A stretch of DNA of 64,000 nucleotides from NCBI GenBank assembly GCA_033344895.1, contig JAWPMN010000001.1, positions 1,674,001 to 1,738,000 of the forward strand, read 5' to 3'. A program made the position numbers and the translations under genes. Source of the DNA: Alphaproteobacteria bacterium (GTDB lineage Bacteria; Pseudomonadota; Alphaproteobacteria; UBA8366; Aestuariispiraceae). The notes under the pieces were generated by a model that ran no database searches, was not told the DNA's origin, and saw only the letters and a list, made by a program, of their open reading frames with translations. Below, one piece after another: positions 28,376 through 37,554 of this stretch (the first letter of the stretch is position 1; each line of letters opens with the position of its first letter).

Positions 28376-30058
28376 TCAGGCCTCTGCCGCTTCGCCATCC
28401 AGGGTCGTCGCATCGGTGACCGCAACGACATGGATCGGCCGTGCACGACCACGGATCTGGATTTCGTGCTCCCCCCAGTCGCGGTCGCGATACGCAACCC
28501 CGGCGGCCCGAAAGACCGCCCGCGATGCCACCAGCTGGGCCGAAAACTCCTTTGTCGTGGCTTCCAGTCGGCTGGCCGTGTTGACCGCGTCGCCGATGGC
28601 GGTCAGCTGGGTCGCCCGGCCGTAGCCCATTTCGCCGACGATCACGGTTCCGACATGTATGCCGATGCCGATGCGCAGGGGTTCGTCGAGATCCTGGGAC
28701 AGGCCGTCATTCAGGGATTTGAGTCGCTCCGCCATGCGCCGCGCGGCGGTGAGGGCGTTGCGGCAACCGGTTTCCTCCCCCTGTTCGATGCCGAACAGCG
28801 CCATGATGCCGTCGCCGATGAACTTGTCGAGATGCCCGCCGCTTTCCTCGATTGCCCGGCCCATCGCATCGAAATACCGGTTCAGCAGAAACACCGTGTC
28901 ATAGGGCAGACGATCCTCACTGAGCCGTGTGAACCCGCGCAGGTCGCAGAACATGACCGCGATGGTCGCTTCCTTGCCTTCCAGCATGGCGGACCGGGGG
29001 TGGCCCTGTTTCGCGGTGGCGTTCGGCGGCAGCAGCGGCGTGACCTCAAGTCGCCCCGGTGCGGGGATCGCCTGACAGGCCAGACGCACATCGTCCGCCG
29101 CACGCACCCGGCGCAGGACGCGCCTTTCGGCGTCGCTGGCCGGGGGCAGCAGGTCCATGCCGTGGCGCACTCGCACCCGGCAGGTCGAACATCGGCCGCG
29201 CCCACCGCATACGCTGGCATGGGGATAGCGGCATTCCCGGCTGGCCTCCAGGATCGTCAGGCCCTGATTGAAGCGATATTCGCGCCCATCCTCATAGCGC
29301 AGGGTCACCATGCCGCGCCGCTTCTCATGCTGTTGACGCAGCCATCTTGCCGCCAGCGCGCCCAGCAGCAGGGTCCCCAGCCCGATCAGGATCCAGTCCT
29401 CGATCCGATACAGATCGGCCTGGGCCGCGCGGTCCAGATTGCCGACATAGCGCAGCACCATGTCGACCCAGCCCGGATCGATGGTCAGTTCCGCCGCCTC
29501 GCTGCCCGCCTTGTAGAATCCGGTCATGGCCAGCGCGGGCCACAACAGGGATGCGGTGTAGAGGCCGAACCGGACGTTCGGCCAGCTCGGCTTCAGGCGC
29601 AGCCAGTAGTAGAGCCCCATGCAGCCATGGGTCCAGGCGACCAGAAACACCGTCGCCTGCCGCCAGCCGGCAACAGGGTCGTATTTCAGATAGATCGCCA
29701 TGATCCAGGGATAGGACGGCTCGATCCCGTACTGCAGGGCGGCGATCCGCGTGCTGACCAGATGAAGCGCCAGCAGGGCCGGCACAGACAGGCCGAACAG
29801 CAGCTGGATGGCCTCGCCCCGGGGAATACCGCTCCAGCGCCGGCGCCGGTAGATGGCGTAGAGACCCAGGGACATATGGGTCAGAAGGGCGCCATAGAGC
29901 GTCAGCTGGCCCAGCCAGGTTTCCCACGGGGCGTGCCAGTAGGGGCGGATCGCCTCCATCACCGCCAGCGAGTGATTGCCCAGGATCAGCGGAAAGGTAT
30001 GGGTCGCGATATAGACGAACAGCGTCAGTCCGGTGATCAGGCGAAGGCGGCGCAGCAT
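28376..30058 (-). CDS. Adenylate cyclase with cytochrome-b-like membrane and [2Fe-2S] domains
   Basis: 560 aa. Residues 1-240 hold several membrane helices with histidines placed as in SdhC/D-type heme-b bundles (THTFPLILGNH, LLTHMSLGLYAIYRRRRW, ALHLVSTRI, WTHGCMGLYYW). Residues about 255-340 are a ferredoxin domain with CGGRGRCSTC and a later CQA, the CX5CX2C…C [2Fe-2S] pattern. The C-terminal class III cyclase domain has metal sites FCDLRGFTRLSED and GDGIMALFG and the transition-state GDAVNTASRLE. This layout suggests cAMP output controlled by electron or redox state. A lone cNMP-binding protein lies upstream on the same strand. Confidence 0.85.
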   Translation of the reverse strand: MLRRLRLITGLTLFVYIATHTFPLILGNHSLAVMEAIRPYWHAPWETWLGQLTLYGALLTHMSLGLYAIYRRRRWSGIPRGEAIQLLFGLSVPALLALHLVSTRIAALQYGIEPSYPWIMAIYLKYDPVAGWRQATVFLVAWTHGCMGLYYWLRLKPSWPNVRFGLYTASLLWPALAMTGFYKAGSEAAELTIDPGWVDMVLRYVGNLDRAAQADLYRIEDWILIGLGTLLLGALAARWLRQQHEKRRGMVTLRYEDGREYRFNQGLTILEASRECRYPHASVCGGRGRCSTCRVRVRHGMDLLPPASDAERRVLRRVRAADDVRLACQAIPAPGRLEVTPLLPPNATAKQGHPRSAMLEGKEATIAVMFCDLRGFTRLSEDRLPYDTVFLLNRYFDAMGRAIEESGGHLDKFIGDGIMALFGIEQGEETGCRNALTAARRMAERLKSLNDGLSQDLDEPLRIGIGIHVGTVIVGEMGYGRATQLTAIGDAVNTASRLEATTKEFSAQLVASRAVFRAAGVAYRDRDWGEHEIQIRGRARPIHVVAVTDATTLDGEAAEA

Positions 30059-30065
30059 GAAAGGG

Positions 30066-31622
30066 CTAGACCAGTCCCAGCTTCTCGGCCAGGCCGATGC
30101 GTTGCAGCTTGCCGGTCGCGCCTTTCGGAATCTCTTCGACGATCAGGATGCGGCGCGGGACCTTGAAATCCGCCAGCCGCTGCGCCGCGAAATCCTTCAG
30201 CTCCTGATCCGCCGCCGCCGCTCCTTCCTTCAGGACGATGGCGCAGGCTACTTCCTCACCCAGCTTGTCATGGGGCATGGCGAAGGTGACGGCCTGGGCA
30301 ACGGCAGGGTGGTCCATCAGCACCTCGTCGACCTCGCGCGGGGCGATCTTTTCACCGCCACGGTTGATGATCTCCTTCAGGCGCCCGGTGATCCAGAGAT
30401 AACCGTCCTCGTCCAGCCGGCCCTGATCGCCGGTGCGAAACCAGACCCCGCCCTGACCATCCGGATCGGGCGGGAAGCTTTCCGCGTTGGCCTTGGGATT
30501 GTTTTCGTATCCGGCGGTGACGTTCGGCCCGCGGATCACGATCTCGCCTTCGCCGCCCTGCGCGACGAAACCGCCATCCGGATCCATGATGCGGACCTCC
30601 GGCCCCGCCGGCAGGCCGACACAGCCCGGCTTGCGCGCGCCGGGCGGCAGCGGGCTGGACGCCATCTGATGGGCGGCCTCCGTCATGCCGTAGCTTTCAA
30701 TCACCGGACAGCCGAAGGTCGCTTCCAGATCCGTCATCACCTGTGGCGGCAGCGACGAGCTGGAGGACCGGATCAGACGTAGTTGCAGTTTCGAAACGAT
30801 ATCGGGATTGCGGGCCGCGCGGCCCAGGATTGCCTGATGCATGGTCGGGACCGCCGTGTACCAGGTCGGATTCACCTGTTCCAGCCACTGAAAGACCTTC
30901 AACGCGTTGAACCCGGGCGCGCAATGTACCGACCCGCCCGCCGCGACGGAGCTCAGAACCGCTGCAATCAGCCCGTGAATATGAAACAGCGGCATGATGT
31001 TGAGGCATCGATCCGCCGGTTTCAGGGCCAGTGTGGCGCCGATATGCGCGGCGGAAGCGCAGATATTGGCGCCGCTCAACGGCACGATCTTCGGTCGGGA
31101 TGTCGTGCCGGACGTATGCAGGACCAGCGCCGTATCACCCGGCGCGGCGCGGCGTGCAGTGCCCTCCGGTGCGCCGGTATTCAGGGTAAAGGCGCCGGCG
31201 GGCCCGGCGGGTGGTTCGGCCAGGGTCAGGATCCTGGCGCCGTGGCGTTCGGCGACGGCGATGGCGGGCGTATCCGACCCTTCGGCGACGATCAGCGCCT
31301 TTGCGCCCAGGTCGGAGATGTAGAAATCGAATTCGTCCTCGCGATAGGCGGGGTTTAGCGGGGCGGCGCAGGCATGGGTCGCGACGGCCAGAAAGCAACT
31401 CGCCATGGCAGGCCCGTTGGGCAGCACGATGGCGACACGGTCCCCCGGTCCGATCCCGGCCCCGGCCAGTGCCGCGCCGCAGCGTGTGAGCTGATCCTGC
31501 AGGGCCCCGAAAGACAGATCGTCCCGCTCCGGTGCGCCGATTGCCGGCGCCTCCGGATTCCTGCCTGTTGCCCTGTCGATCAGATCACCGACCGTCCCTG
31601 CCGCCTGCACCATGACGCTCAC
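30066..31622 (-). CDS. Acyl-CoA synthetase (AAE3/Pcs60-like, oxalate-CoA ligase candidate)
   Basis: 518 aa ANL-superfamily ligase. The AMP-binding P-loop HTSGTTSRPKIVPLS, MPLFHIHGLIAAVLSS, ESYGMTEAAHQM, WFRTGDQGRLDEDGYLWITGRLKEIINRGGEKIAPREVDEVL and the catalytic Lys near GATGKLQR are clear. The PLNPAY and IHGLIA variants resemble the AAE3/Pcs60 branch that includes oxalyl-CoA synthetases, but substrate assignment from sequence is not secure. The start is at one of two nearby Met codons. It lies 7 bp upstream of the cyclase gene. Confidence 0.85.
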   Translation of the reverse strand: MSVMVQAAGTVGDLIDRATGRNPEAPAIGAPERDDLSFGALQDQLTRCGAALAGAGIGPGDRVAIVLPNGPAMASCFLAVATHACAAPLNPAYREDEFDFYISDLGAKALIVAEGSDTPAIAVAERHGARILTLAEPPAGPAGAFTLNTGAPEGTARRAAPGDTALVLHTSGTTSRPKIVPLSGANICASAAHIGATLALKPADRCLNIMPLFHIHGLIAAVLSSVAAGGSVHCAPGFNALKVFQWLEQVNPTWYTAVPTMHQAILGRAARNPDIVSKLQLRLIRSSSSSLPPQVMTDLEATFGCPVIESYGMTEAAHQMASSPLPPGARKPGCVGLPAGPEVRIMDPDGGFVAQGGEGEIVIRGPNVTAGYENNPKANAESFPPDPDGQGGVWFRTGDQGRLDEDGYLWITGRLKEIINRGGEKIAPREVDEVLMDHPAVAQAVTFAMPHDKLGEEVACAIVLKEGAAAADQELKDFAAQRLADFKVPRRILIVEEIPKGATGKLQRIGLAEKLGLV

Positions 31623-31688
31623 TCCCCCGATTGTTTGTCGTGTCAGGGTTGCGAGTTTGCCCGTGCGGTCAAAGGCTTTCCAGCACGA

Positions 31689-32078
31689 TCAACGGATTTT
31701 GACCACTTCGTCGACATGTTGCTCTGACATGTCGCGCAGTTTCCGGGTCAGGGTCTGGAGAACCCGGGACATGACCGGGTCCATGGCGGTGATCCGGGAT
31801 TCGAAATCGCTGCGCGGGATGACGATCACGGTGACGTCGCTCAGGGCCACGGCCGAGGCGATGCGCGCCTGGCCCGAAATCAATGCCATTTCGCCGACCA
31901 ACTCGCCTCGCCCCAGCACGCCGAGCGGAACCCGCCGGTCGGTGCGGCCGCGCTTGGCGATTTCCACCCGACCGCTTTCAATCAGGTAGGCCTCGTTCCC
32001 TTCCTGCCCTTCCTTGAACAGGATGGACCCGCTGCCGAAGGCGCGTCGCTCGAAGGGTGATTTCGACATATCGCTCAT
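31689..32078 (-). CDS. Single-domain cyclic-nucleotide-binding protein
   Basis: 129 aa comprising only a cNMP-binding beta-roll: GSILFKEGQEGNEAYLIESGRVEIAKR, LGRGELVGEMALISGQARIASAVALSDVTVIVI. The phosphate-binding cassette GELVGEMALISGQARIAS is intact. There is no HTH, so it is not a CRP-type regulator; it may transmit a cAMP signal by partner binding. A class III cyclase is encoded nearby on the same strand. Confidence 0.88.
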   Translation of the reverse strand: MSDMSKSPFERRAFGSGSILFKEGQEGNEAYLIESGRVEIAKRGRTDRRVPLGVLGRGELVGEMALISGQARIASAVALSDVTVIVIPRSDFESRITAMDPVMSRVLQTLTRKLRDMSEQHVDEVVKIR

Positions 32079-32105
32079 GCCTGATCCCTTCCGGCCATCA
32101 CCGTG

Positions 32106-32609
32106 TCAGCCGGAATTGCCGACCGGGTGAAGGGCATCGGAATCCTCCACGCCATTCTCCCGCCGTGCCAGGACCCGCTTCCGGGCTTCGCCGCTTTCGA
32201 TATCGGTCAGGCCCAGCATGCTGGACACGCGCCGGATCAGATTGGCCTCGTGGTCATGCAGTTCGCCGTCCGCGTAGACCACGTCCCACAACATCTCAAC
32301 CAGCGCGATGCGTTCGTCATGGTCGAAATGCTCGTTGACGACACGCAGGAAGGAATAGATGTCCACCGCGGCTTCGGCCTTGGCCTCGCTCTCGACCAGA
32401 ATTTGCTCGACATCGGTGCGCGAGACACCGAAATGACGCTCGATCAGCACGCCGATGCGCTCACGTTCGACCGAATCCACCTGGCCGTCCGTCATTGCGG
32501 CCTCGATCAGCATGGCCGCCGCCGCGATGTGAAGCTCGCGTTCGTCATGTTGGCCGCTTTTGTGACTCTGGGCCTCGGATTTGAAGAAATCGACTATCTT
32601 GTTCAGCAT
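32106..32609 (-). CDS. TerB-like protein
   Basis: 167 aa, helical. AAAAMLIEAAMTDGQVDSVERERIGVLIERHFG and VEMLWDVVYADGELHDHEANLIRRVSSMLGL are two TerB-type repeats with the conserved acidic residues of the tellurite-resistance TerB fold. No tellurite gene neighbours are present; function unknown. It is followed 27 bp downstream by the cNMP-binding gene. Confidence 0.8.
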   Translation of the reverse strand: MLNKIVDFFKSEAQSHKSGQHDERELHIAAAAMLIEAAMTDGQVDSVERERIGVLIERHFGVSRTDVEQILVESEAKAEAAVDIYSFLRVVNEHFDHDERIALVEMLWDVVYADGELHDHEANLIRRVSSMLGLTDIESGEARKRVLARRENGVEDSDALHPVGNSG

Positions 32610-32699
32610 ATCCGTCGTCGTTTGCTCGGGTTCCCGATCATTCGACGCAAAGGGCGCCTCATACCGGCATTCGGGTTCAGTCTTTAAATATTAGGCACG

Positions 32700-33305
32700 A
32701 TGATCGACGGGTTCAAACTGCATGCGGGGTTTTTCGACCGCACCGCCCAGGAAGATCTGGTCGCGGCCGTTCGCCGCTGCCTGATCGAGGCACCGCTCTA
32801 TACGCCCGTCATGCCGCGATCCGGCAAGGCATTCAGCGTGAGGATGAGCAATGCCGGCGCCCTCGGCTGGGTCTCCGACCGGACGGGCGGCTATCGCTAT
32901 CAGGCGCATCATCCGGTGACGGACCGGCCCTGGCCGTCGATCCCCGAACCGTTGCTGGAGGCCTGGGCGGAACTTTCCGGTTATCGCGCGCCGCCGGAAG
33001 CCTGCCTGATCAACTGGTATGCGCCGGGTGCCCGGATGGGACTGCACCGGGACAGCGACGAGGCGGCGCGCGATGCGCCGGTCCTGTCGGTTTCCCTGGG
33101 TGACACGGCAATCTTCCGTCTCGGCCCGGCCCGAAAGGGGGCGAAGACTGGGTCGGTGCGGCTGTCTTCCGGTGATGTCGCCCTGCTGACGGGCCCGGCC
33201 CGGGAGTCACGCCACGGCGTGGACAGGATCCTGCCAGGCACATCGACCCTGCTGGACGCGCCGGGCCGGATCAACCTGACCCTGCGGCGGGTGACGGTAC
33301 CTTGA
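32700..33305 (+). CDS. alkB: Alpha-ketoglutarate-dependent dioxygenase AlkB
   Basis: 201 aa. It demethylates 1-meA and 3-meC in DNA by oxidation. The iron site is LHRDSDE (HxD) and the distal His in SRHGVDR; the 2-oxoglutarate-binding arginines are in RINLTLRR. NWYAPGARMGLHRD and VSLGDTAIFRLG are AlkB signatures. It stands alone and is divergent from the TerB-like gene. No Ada box was identified in the 90-bp gap. Confidence 0.93.
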   Translation: MIDGFKLHAGFFDRTAQEDLVAAVRRCLIEAPLYTPVMPRSGKAFSVRMSNAGALGWVSDRTGGYRYQAHHPVTDRPWPSIPEPLLEAWAELSGYRAPPEACLINWYAPGARMGLHRDSDEAARDAPVLSVSLGDTAIFRLGPARKGAKTGSVRLSSGDVALLTGPARESRHGVDRILPGTSTLLDAPGRINLTLRRVTVP

Positions 33306-33318
33306 GCGCCGCCGCGCC

Positions 33319-34881
33319 CTAGTCCGCGCGCGTCAGATAGATGCGGCCGCTGCAATTGCTGCCGCTGACGTAGAAATCCAGGGCAAATGATCCGTCCTGC
33401 TGCCGCTTTACCCGGTTCTTCGTGCGGTTGATCCCGAACCAGTCCCGAAAGGCCACTGTGATCGTGCCGGTTCCGTCCGCCGCCACCTTTCCGTCGAGGG
33501 AGAAGTGGTCGTTCGCCCCGGATTCGTTGATATCGGCGTCGATCCGGCCGTCGGTGATCACGATCCGGCCCTCCAATGACGATTGTTTGCAGATGTGGTT
33601 GGCGGATGATGCCTGTCGCGTACGCAGTTCCGTGCGGACCAGATAGGTGCCGTCGACCGGATTGCCGGGGGGAGCCGGCAGGGTGGTTTGCGGCGACGTC
33701 GCCTGCGGCGTTAACGCCGCCACCTGTGGGACGGACGATGGGACGGGCGCCGCCGCCGGCGGCTTTTCGAGTGCCTCTAGCTTGACCTGGGCGAGTTCGC
33801 CATAAACGGTGTCGCCGAACCGCTCGGCAATGGAACGCAGCAGCGCCGCGTCGTCACTGTCCTTTACCGCCGCCCAGGCGGTTCTGGCTTCGGCTTCGCG
33901 TTCCCGCCGTGCGCTGAGCGCGGCAGACTGCTGCCGTTGAGCCTCCAATGTGGCAATCCGCTGCCGCGCGATGTTGCTGAACAGGCCGTTCGGGTAAGCC
34001 TCCAGATAGCCGCGGAAGACGTCCGGGTCCTCCGCCACCGCAATCGATGTCCAGAGTTGGATTTCAGCGGTGTTGTCGGGGGGCGGCGGCGTGGTGTCGA
34101 CCACGGTTTCCGGCAGCGCATCGATGAAGACGAAGTCACCGGTAAGGGACGAGCTTTCCCAGGGCACCTGGCGTTCGCCGGTCTTTTCCATCACTTCGAT
34201 GCGGACGCGCTTGAAGACCTGTTCCACCGGCAGGCCCGGCGTGCGCATGGCCCGTGCCAGGGCGGCGGTATAAGGTGAATTGCGTCCCGTCCCGTCGGCG
34301 GCTACGGCACCGGGCGCTGTCGAATAGGCCAGCAGCGTGCCCGACGCCGCCTCGATCTTGGCCAGGCCGCGGCTGGCCGACCGATCGAGGGCCGCGAACG
34401 GATTGTTCCGGCAGGCGTCCAGGACGACCAGGTTCAATCGGTTTCCAGCCTTATCGAGGGCGGACATCATCGTCGGGACGGCCAGGGTCGAGATTTGCAG
34501 ATCCAGCTCATCCTGAATATCCGCGTCGACAGGAATAAGGTAGTTCACGCCGTCCGACTGAACGGCATGGCCGGCGTAATAGACCATGCCGACCGCATCC
34601 GGACCTGCGCTGCGGAGGGCCAGACCAAAAGCGACCACGGTGCGCTGCAGATCGCGATATGCCAGATTCTCCGCATGGGTGACCTCGAACCCGGCTTCCT
34701 CCAGGACAGCGACCATCAAGGCGGCATCGTTCACCGGATTCTTGAGGGGGCCGATGGCATAGTCGGAATTGCCAATCACAAGCGCCATCCGGCGATCGGC
34801 ATGGGCCCCGGCCGCGACCGTCAGGGACAGCAGAATTGCGACCATGCCGAGCCCCAACTTCCGTCCAGCGCCAGTTCGCAT
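33319..34881 (-). CDS. Secreted caspase-like (C14) protein
   Basis: 520 aa. A signal peptide precedes a caspase/metacaspase domain (RRMALVIGNSDYAIGPLKNPVNDAALM…) with the catalytic His in MVYYAGHAVQ and Cys in LVVLDACRNNPF. A helical charged segment follows around residues 290-370 (LEAQRQQSAALSARREREAEARTAW), and a beta-rich C-terminal domain of about 110 residues with a cysteine pair. It is probably periplasmic. It lies downstream of the SigZ-like sigma gene on the same strand. Confidence 0.88.
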   Translation of the reverse strand: MRTGAGRKLGLGMVAILLSLTVAAGAHADRRMALVIGNSDYAIGPLKNPVNDAALMVAVLEEAGFEVTHAENLAYRDLQRTVVAFGLALRSAGPDAVGMVYYAGHAVQSDGVNYLIPVDADIQDELDLQISTLAVPTMMSALDKAGNRLNLVVLDACRNNPFAALDRSASRGLAKIEAASGTLLAYSTAPGAVAADGTGRNSPYTAALARAMRTPGLPVEQVFKRVRIEVMEKTGERQVPWESSSLTGDFVFIDALPETVVDTTPPPPDNTAEIQLWTSIAVAEDPDVFRGYLEAYPNGLFSNIARQRIATLEAQRQQSAALSARREREAEARTAWAAVKDSDDAALLRSIAERFGDTVYGELAQVKLEALEKPPAAAPVPSSVPQVAALTPQATSPQTTLPAPPGNPVDGTYLVRTELRTRQASSANHICKQSSLEGRIVITDGRIDADINESGANDHFSLDGKVAADGTGTITVAFRDWFGINRTKNRVKRQQDGSFALDFYVSGSNCSGRIYLTRAD

Positions 34882-34995
34882 GGTTTCGCCTCCCGTCTGT
34901 TCCCGAAACTATATGAAAAGATCAGAACGGTTTCAAATTCAGGCATGGGTTGCGATCCCACCGAAGACGGTTGCCGTGGGCGGAAGGGGCGCGTT

Positions 34996-35595
34996 TCAGG
35001 ACTGGCTGCAACCGCATTGCCGGGCGTCGACCGGTCGATAGTCGAGGATGTCGCCGCGGGCATTGGTTTCGACCTTGCAGCAGCGCAACAGGGCGTGTTT
35101 GAGCAGCCTGCGGCCGCGCTGCACACGGGACTTGATCCCGGATTGAGAGAGGCCGAGCCGCGCCGCCGCCGCGTCCCGGCTCATCCCCTCGATCTCCGTC
35201 AGCATGAGGGCTTCGGCGTAGCGTTCCGGCAGGCCGCGGATCAGCGGGACAAGGCAGGTCGCCAGCGCTTCCGACGGCGCCATTTCGACATTGACGGGTG
35301 CGTCGGAGGCGAGTTCCAGAAGCGCCGCGCCTTCGGTGGCCCGGCGTTCGGCGGCGCGGCGGCGGTACAGGTCCGTGATCGCGTTGCGGGCGACGCCATG
35401 CATATAGGCGACCGGGTTTCGCGCCCCGGTCAGGGCGTCCTGATGCCGGACCAGCCGAAGCAGAACGTCGCCCGTCACTTCCTCCACCTCGGCCGGGCCG
35501 ACATGGCGGCGGACAAACTGCGCCAGCCGGGTCCTGAATTCCGACCAGTCCGGTTCTTCGCGTTCGCCGCGACGGGCATGTGCGGTCTCGGTCAC
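34996..35595 (-). CDS. SigZ-like ECF sigma factor with Cys-rich tail
   Basis: 199 aa. Region 2 (DVLLRLVRHQDALTGARNPVAYMHGVARNAITDLYRRR) and region 4 (LPERYAEALMLTEIEGMSRDAAAARLGLSQSGIKSRVQRGRRLLKHAL) are intact. The C-terminal tail, RCCKVETNARGDILDYRP…CGC, carries four cysteines, as in SigZ-type sigma factors, which probably sense a metal or thiol agent directly. No anti-sigma gene is adjacent. An ArsI/CadI-like gene lies immediately upstream on the same strand. Confidence 0.88.
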   Translation of the reverse strand: MTETAHARRGEREEPDWSEFRTRLAQFVRRHVGPAEVEEVTGDVLLRLVRHQDALTGARNPVAYMHGVARNAITDLYRRRAAERRATEGAALLELASDAPVNVEMAPSEALATCLVPLIRGLPERYAEALMLTEIEGMSRDAAAARLGLSQSGIKSRVQRGRRLLKHALLRCCKVETNARGDILDYRPVDARQCGCSQS

Positions 35596-35651
35596 GGATT
35601 CCTCATCCCGCTTGCCGGCCGATTGGCGCCCGGTCGTCCATCTGCCGGGCC

Positions 35652-36050
35652 TCAGGCACAGCAGGTTTTGTCATTGGGCCGGGCCATCGGCTGATCGTCG
35701 GTGATAATATACCATTCCCAGTTCAGCCCGTCCGGCCCGTCGGACCACAGCTTGTCCTGGGTCGCGTGACAACAGGTCGACTGATCGACCACGCGGTTCA
35801 GGATGCCGTTTCCGGACAGCCGCTCCCGAACCACGGGCATGTCCGCCGGATCCAGGACTTCGACGCCGATATGGTTGAGGTGTTCCGGCGCATCCGCCGC
35901 TTCGAACAGAACCAGCTTCAGTGCCGGATCGTCGATCGCGAAATTGGCATAGCCGGGTCGTCTCTTGTGCGGTTCCGTCCCGAACAGGCGGCTGTAATAC
36001 GCCACCGCCGCATCGATGTCCGAAACATTCAGGGCCAGTTGCAGTCTCAT
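35652..36050 (-). CDS. ArsI/CadI-family glyoxalase-fold enzyme
   Basis: 132 aa VOC-fold protein. MRLQLALNVSDIDAAVAYYSRLFGTEPHKRRPGYANFAIDDPALKLVLFE and LNHIGVEV are the ArsI/CadI signature, STCCHATQDKLW carries the vicinal cysteines that bind trivalent arsenicals in ArsI, and a second KTCCA pair ends the protein. The predicted reaction is oxygen-dependent C-As bond cleavage of methylarsenite, or metal resistance. The ATG at 36050 has GGAG upstream. It precedes the sigZ-like gene. Confidence 0.85.
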   Translation of the reverse strand: MRLQLALNVSDIDAAVAYYSRLFGTEPHKRRPGYANFAIDDPALKLVLFEAADAPEHLNHIGVEVLDPADMPVVRERLSGNGILNRVVDQSTCCHATQDKLWSDGPDGLNWEWYIITDDQPMARPNDKTCCA

Positions 36051-36146
36051 GTCGCGTCTCCATTTCGCGGGAAGTGTCACCCGGTAAGACGAAGATGCTG
36101 CAAAACGGACGCAAAATTCTTGTGGGGCGCGCGAACGCTGATTGCT

Positions 36147-36662
36147 CTAGGTCCCGACCGCGGCTGCGACAGCCGGCTCGGCCGCGTTCAGCCGCTCGAT
36201 CTCGCGGATCGCCTGGCCGGCCAGTTCCGACAGCAACAGGCGCTTGCCCTGCGACATGGCTTCCCCACGCGGTTTGTCGTCGATGATGCACAGGGTGCCG
36301 AGCCGGTCCCCGTCCTGTGTGATCAGCGGCGCGCCGCAATAGTAGCGGATGTCGGGCGGTCCGGTGACAAGCGGGTTCTCCCGGAAGCGCGGGTCTGCCC
36401 GGGCGTCCAGAACCTCCATCACGTCGGCGCTGCGGATCGCATGATCGCAGAAAGCCCATTCCCTTGGCGTCTCCGTGGCGTCCAGACCGCAGCGGGACTT
36501 GAACCATTGCCGGTTCTCATCGACCAGGGACACCAGCGCGATGGGGGCGCCGAAAATACGCGACGCCAGGCCGGTGATCCGGTCAAGCTCCGGCGAAGGG
36601 CCGGTATCCAGGACATTCAGGTCCCGCAGCGCCTGCAATCTCTTCTGTTCAAGCGAATCCAC
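36147..36662 (-). CDS. GAF-domain protein
   Basis: 171 aa consisting of one GAF domain: EQKRLQALRDLNVLDTGPSPELDRITGLASRIFGAPIALVSLVDENRQWFKSRCGLDATETPREWAFCDHAI…YYCGAPLITQDGDRLGTLCIID is the standard stand-alone or N-terminal GAF of alphaproteobacterial sensors. No output domain is attached; the open frame ends cleanly. The signal is unknown. Confidence 0.85.
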   Translation of the reverse strand: MDSLEQKRLQALRDLNVLDTGPSPELDRITGLASRIFGAPIALVSLVDENRQWFKSRCGLDATETPREWAFCDHAIRSADVMEVLDARADPRFRENPLVTGPPDIRYYCGAPLITQDGDRLGTLCIIDDKPRGEAMSQGKRLLLSELAGQAIREIERLNAAEPAVAAAVGT

Positions 36663-36826
36663 GCATCACCCGTTTCAATACGCCCCTGAGCCGCACGATG
36701 CGCCGGACCGGCGCCGGTGGCAAGGAGCTGGATTGATCCGTGCAGAATCGCACGAAAAATTTAAGACAATCTGAAGGACGGTGATTTTGCACTGACAGCG
36801 TGTCGGGCTTGGGGCATAACCGACCT

Positions 36827-37462
36827 ATGGTCGCACATGTCACAACCGTTGCCTTCCAGGGCGTCGAAACGATGCCGATCGACGTCCAGGTCCAGCTGAC
36901 CTCGGGCCTACCGGCCTTCAACGTGGTCGGGCTGCCCGACAAGGCCGTGGCCGAAAGCCGGGAACGGGTGCGTGGTGCGCTGGCGGCCATCGGTCTGGCC
37001 CAGCCGCCGAAGCGGATCACGGTCAACCTGTCGCCGGCCGATGTCCTGAAGGAGGGCAGTCACTACGACCTGCCCATCGCGCTGGGCCTGCTGCTGGCGA
37101 TGGAGGCGATTCCCAGCGACGCGCTGGACGGTCATCTGGCGCTGGGGGAACTGGGTCTGGACGGCCGCATCGCGCCGGTCGCCGGGGTACTGCCCGCGGC
37201 CATGGCGGCGGTCGGCATGGACAAGGCATTGATCTGCCCGGCCAGCCAGGGCGGCGAGGCCGCCTGGGCGGGTGAGATGGACATCGCCGCCGCGCCGGAC
37301 CTGATTGCCCTAATCAACCATCTGAACGGCAGCCAGGTCATGCCGGTGCCGGAACCGAAACTGGCCCCGCCGATGCAGGACCCGCCGGACCTCGCCGATA
37401 TCAAGGGGCAGGAAACCGCCAAGCGGGTGCTGGAAGTCGCGGCGGCGGGCGGTCACAACCTG
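36827..37462 (+). pseudogene. comM: comM/yifB, N-terminal half (interrupted)
   Basis: The first 212 codons of ComM (YifB, Mg-chelatase-like AAA+ protein, a branch-migration helicase of natural transformation). FQGVETMPIDVQVQLTSGLPAFNVVGLPDKAVAESRERVRGAL and TVNLSPADVLKEGSHYDLPIALGLL are the N-terminal Lon-S5-like domain. The homology stops at AAGGHNL, directly before the Walker A motif. The open frame runs on into the mobile element to 37576 with unrelated residues. The rest of the gene resumes at 45804. Rejoining at the shared TG gives 506 codons in frame. Confidence 0.95.
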
Positions 37463-37486
37463 TTCATATTATATCTCCAATACCCG
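37444..37486. other. attL junction of the comM element
   Basis: Chromosomal GGCGGGC (37444-37450), then comM codons for GHNL ending in the probable TG crossover (37461-37462), then the element end. The element side carries TTATATCT (37469-37476) and AATACCCG (37479-37486), the left half of an imperfect 18-bp inverted repeat matched at the right end. Confidence 0.75.
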
Positions 37487-37554
37487 GCCTTTCGCTGCGG
37501 TTTGTCCTTGGGTAGAGTTGTTGCCTGGTCGTCAAAGGTAAACGAGGGAGGGAG

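Noticed and set aside
36663-36826. Terminator-like hairpin CGTGC-N6-GCACG before comM
   Set aside because: It is short, lacks a T-tract in either direction and does not follow a gene end.
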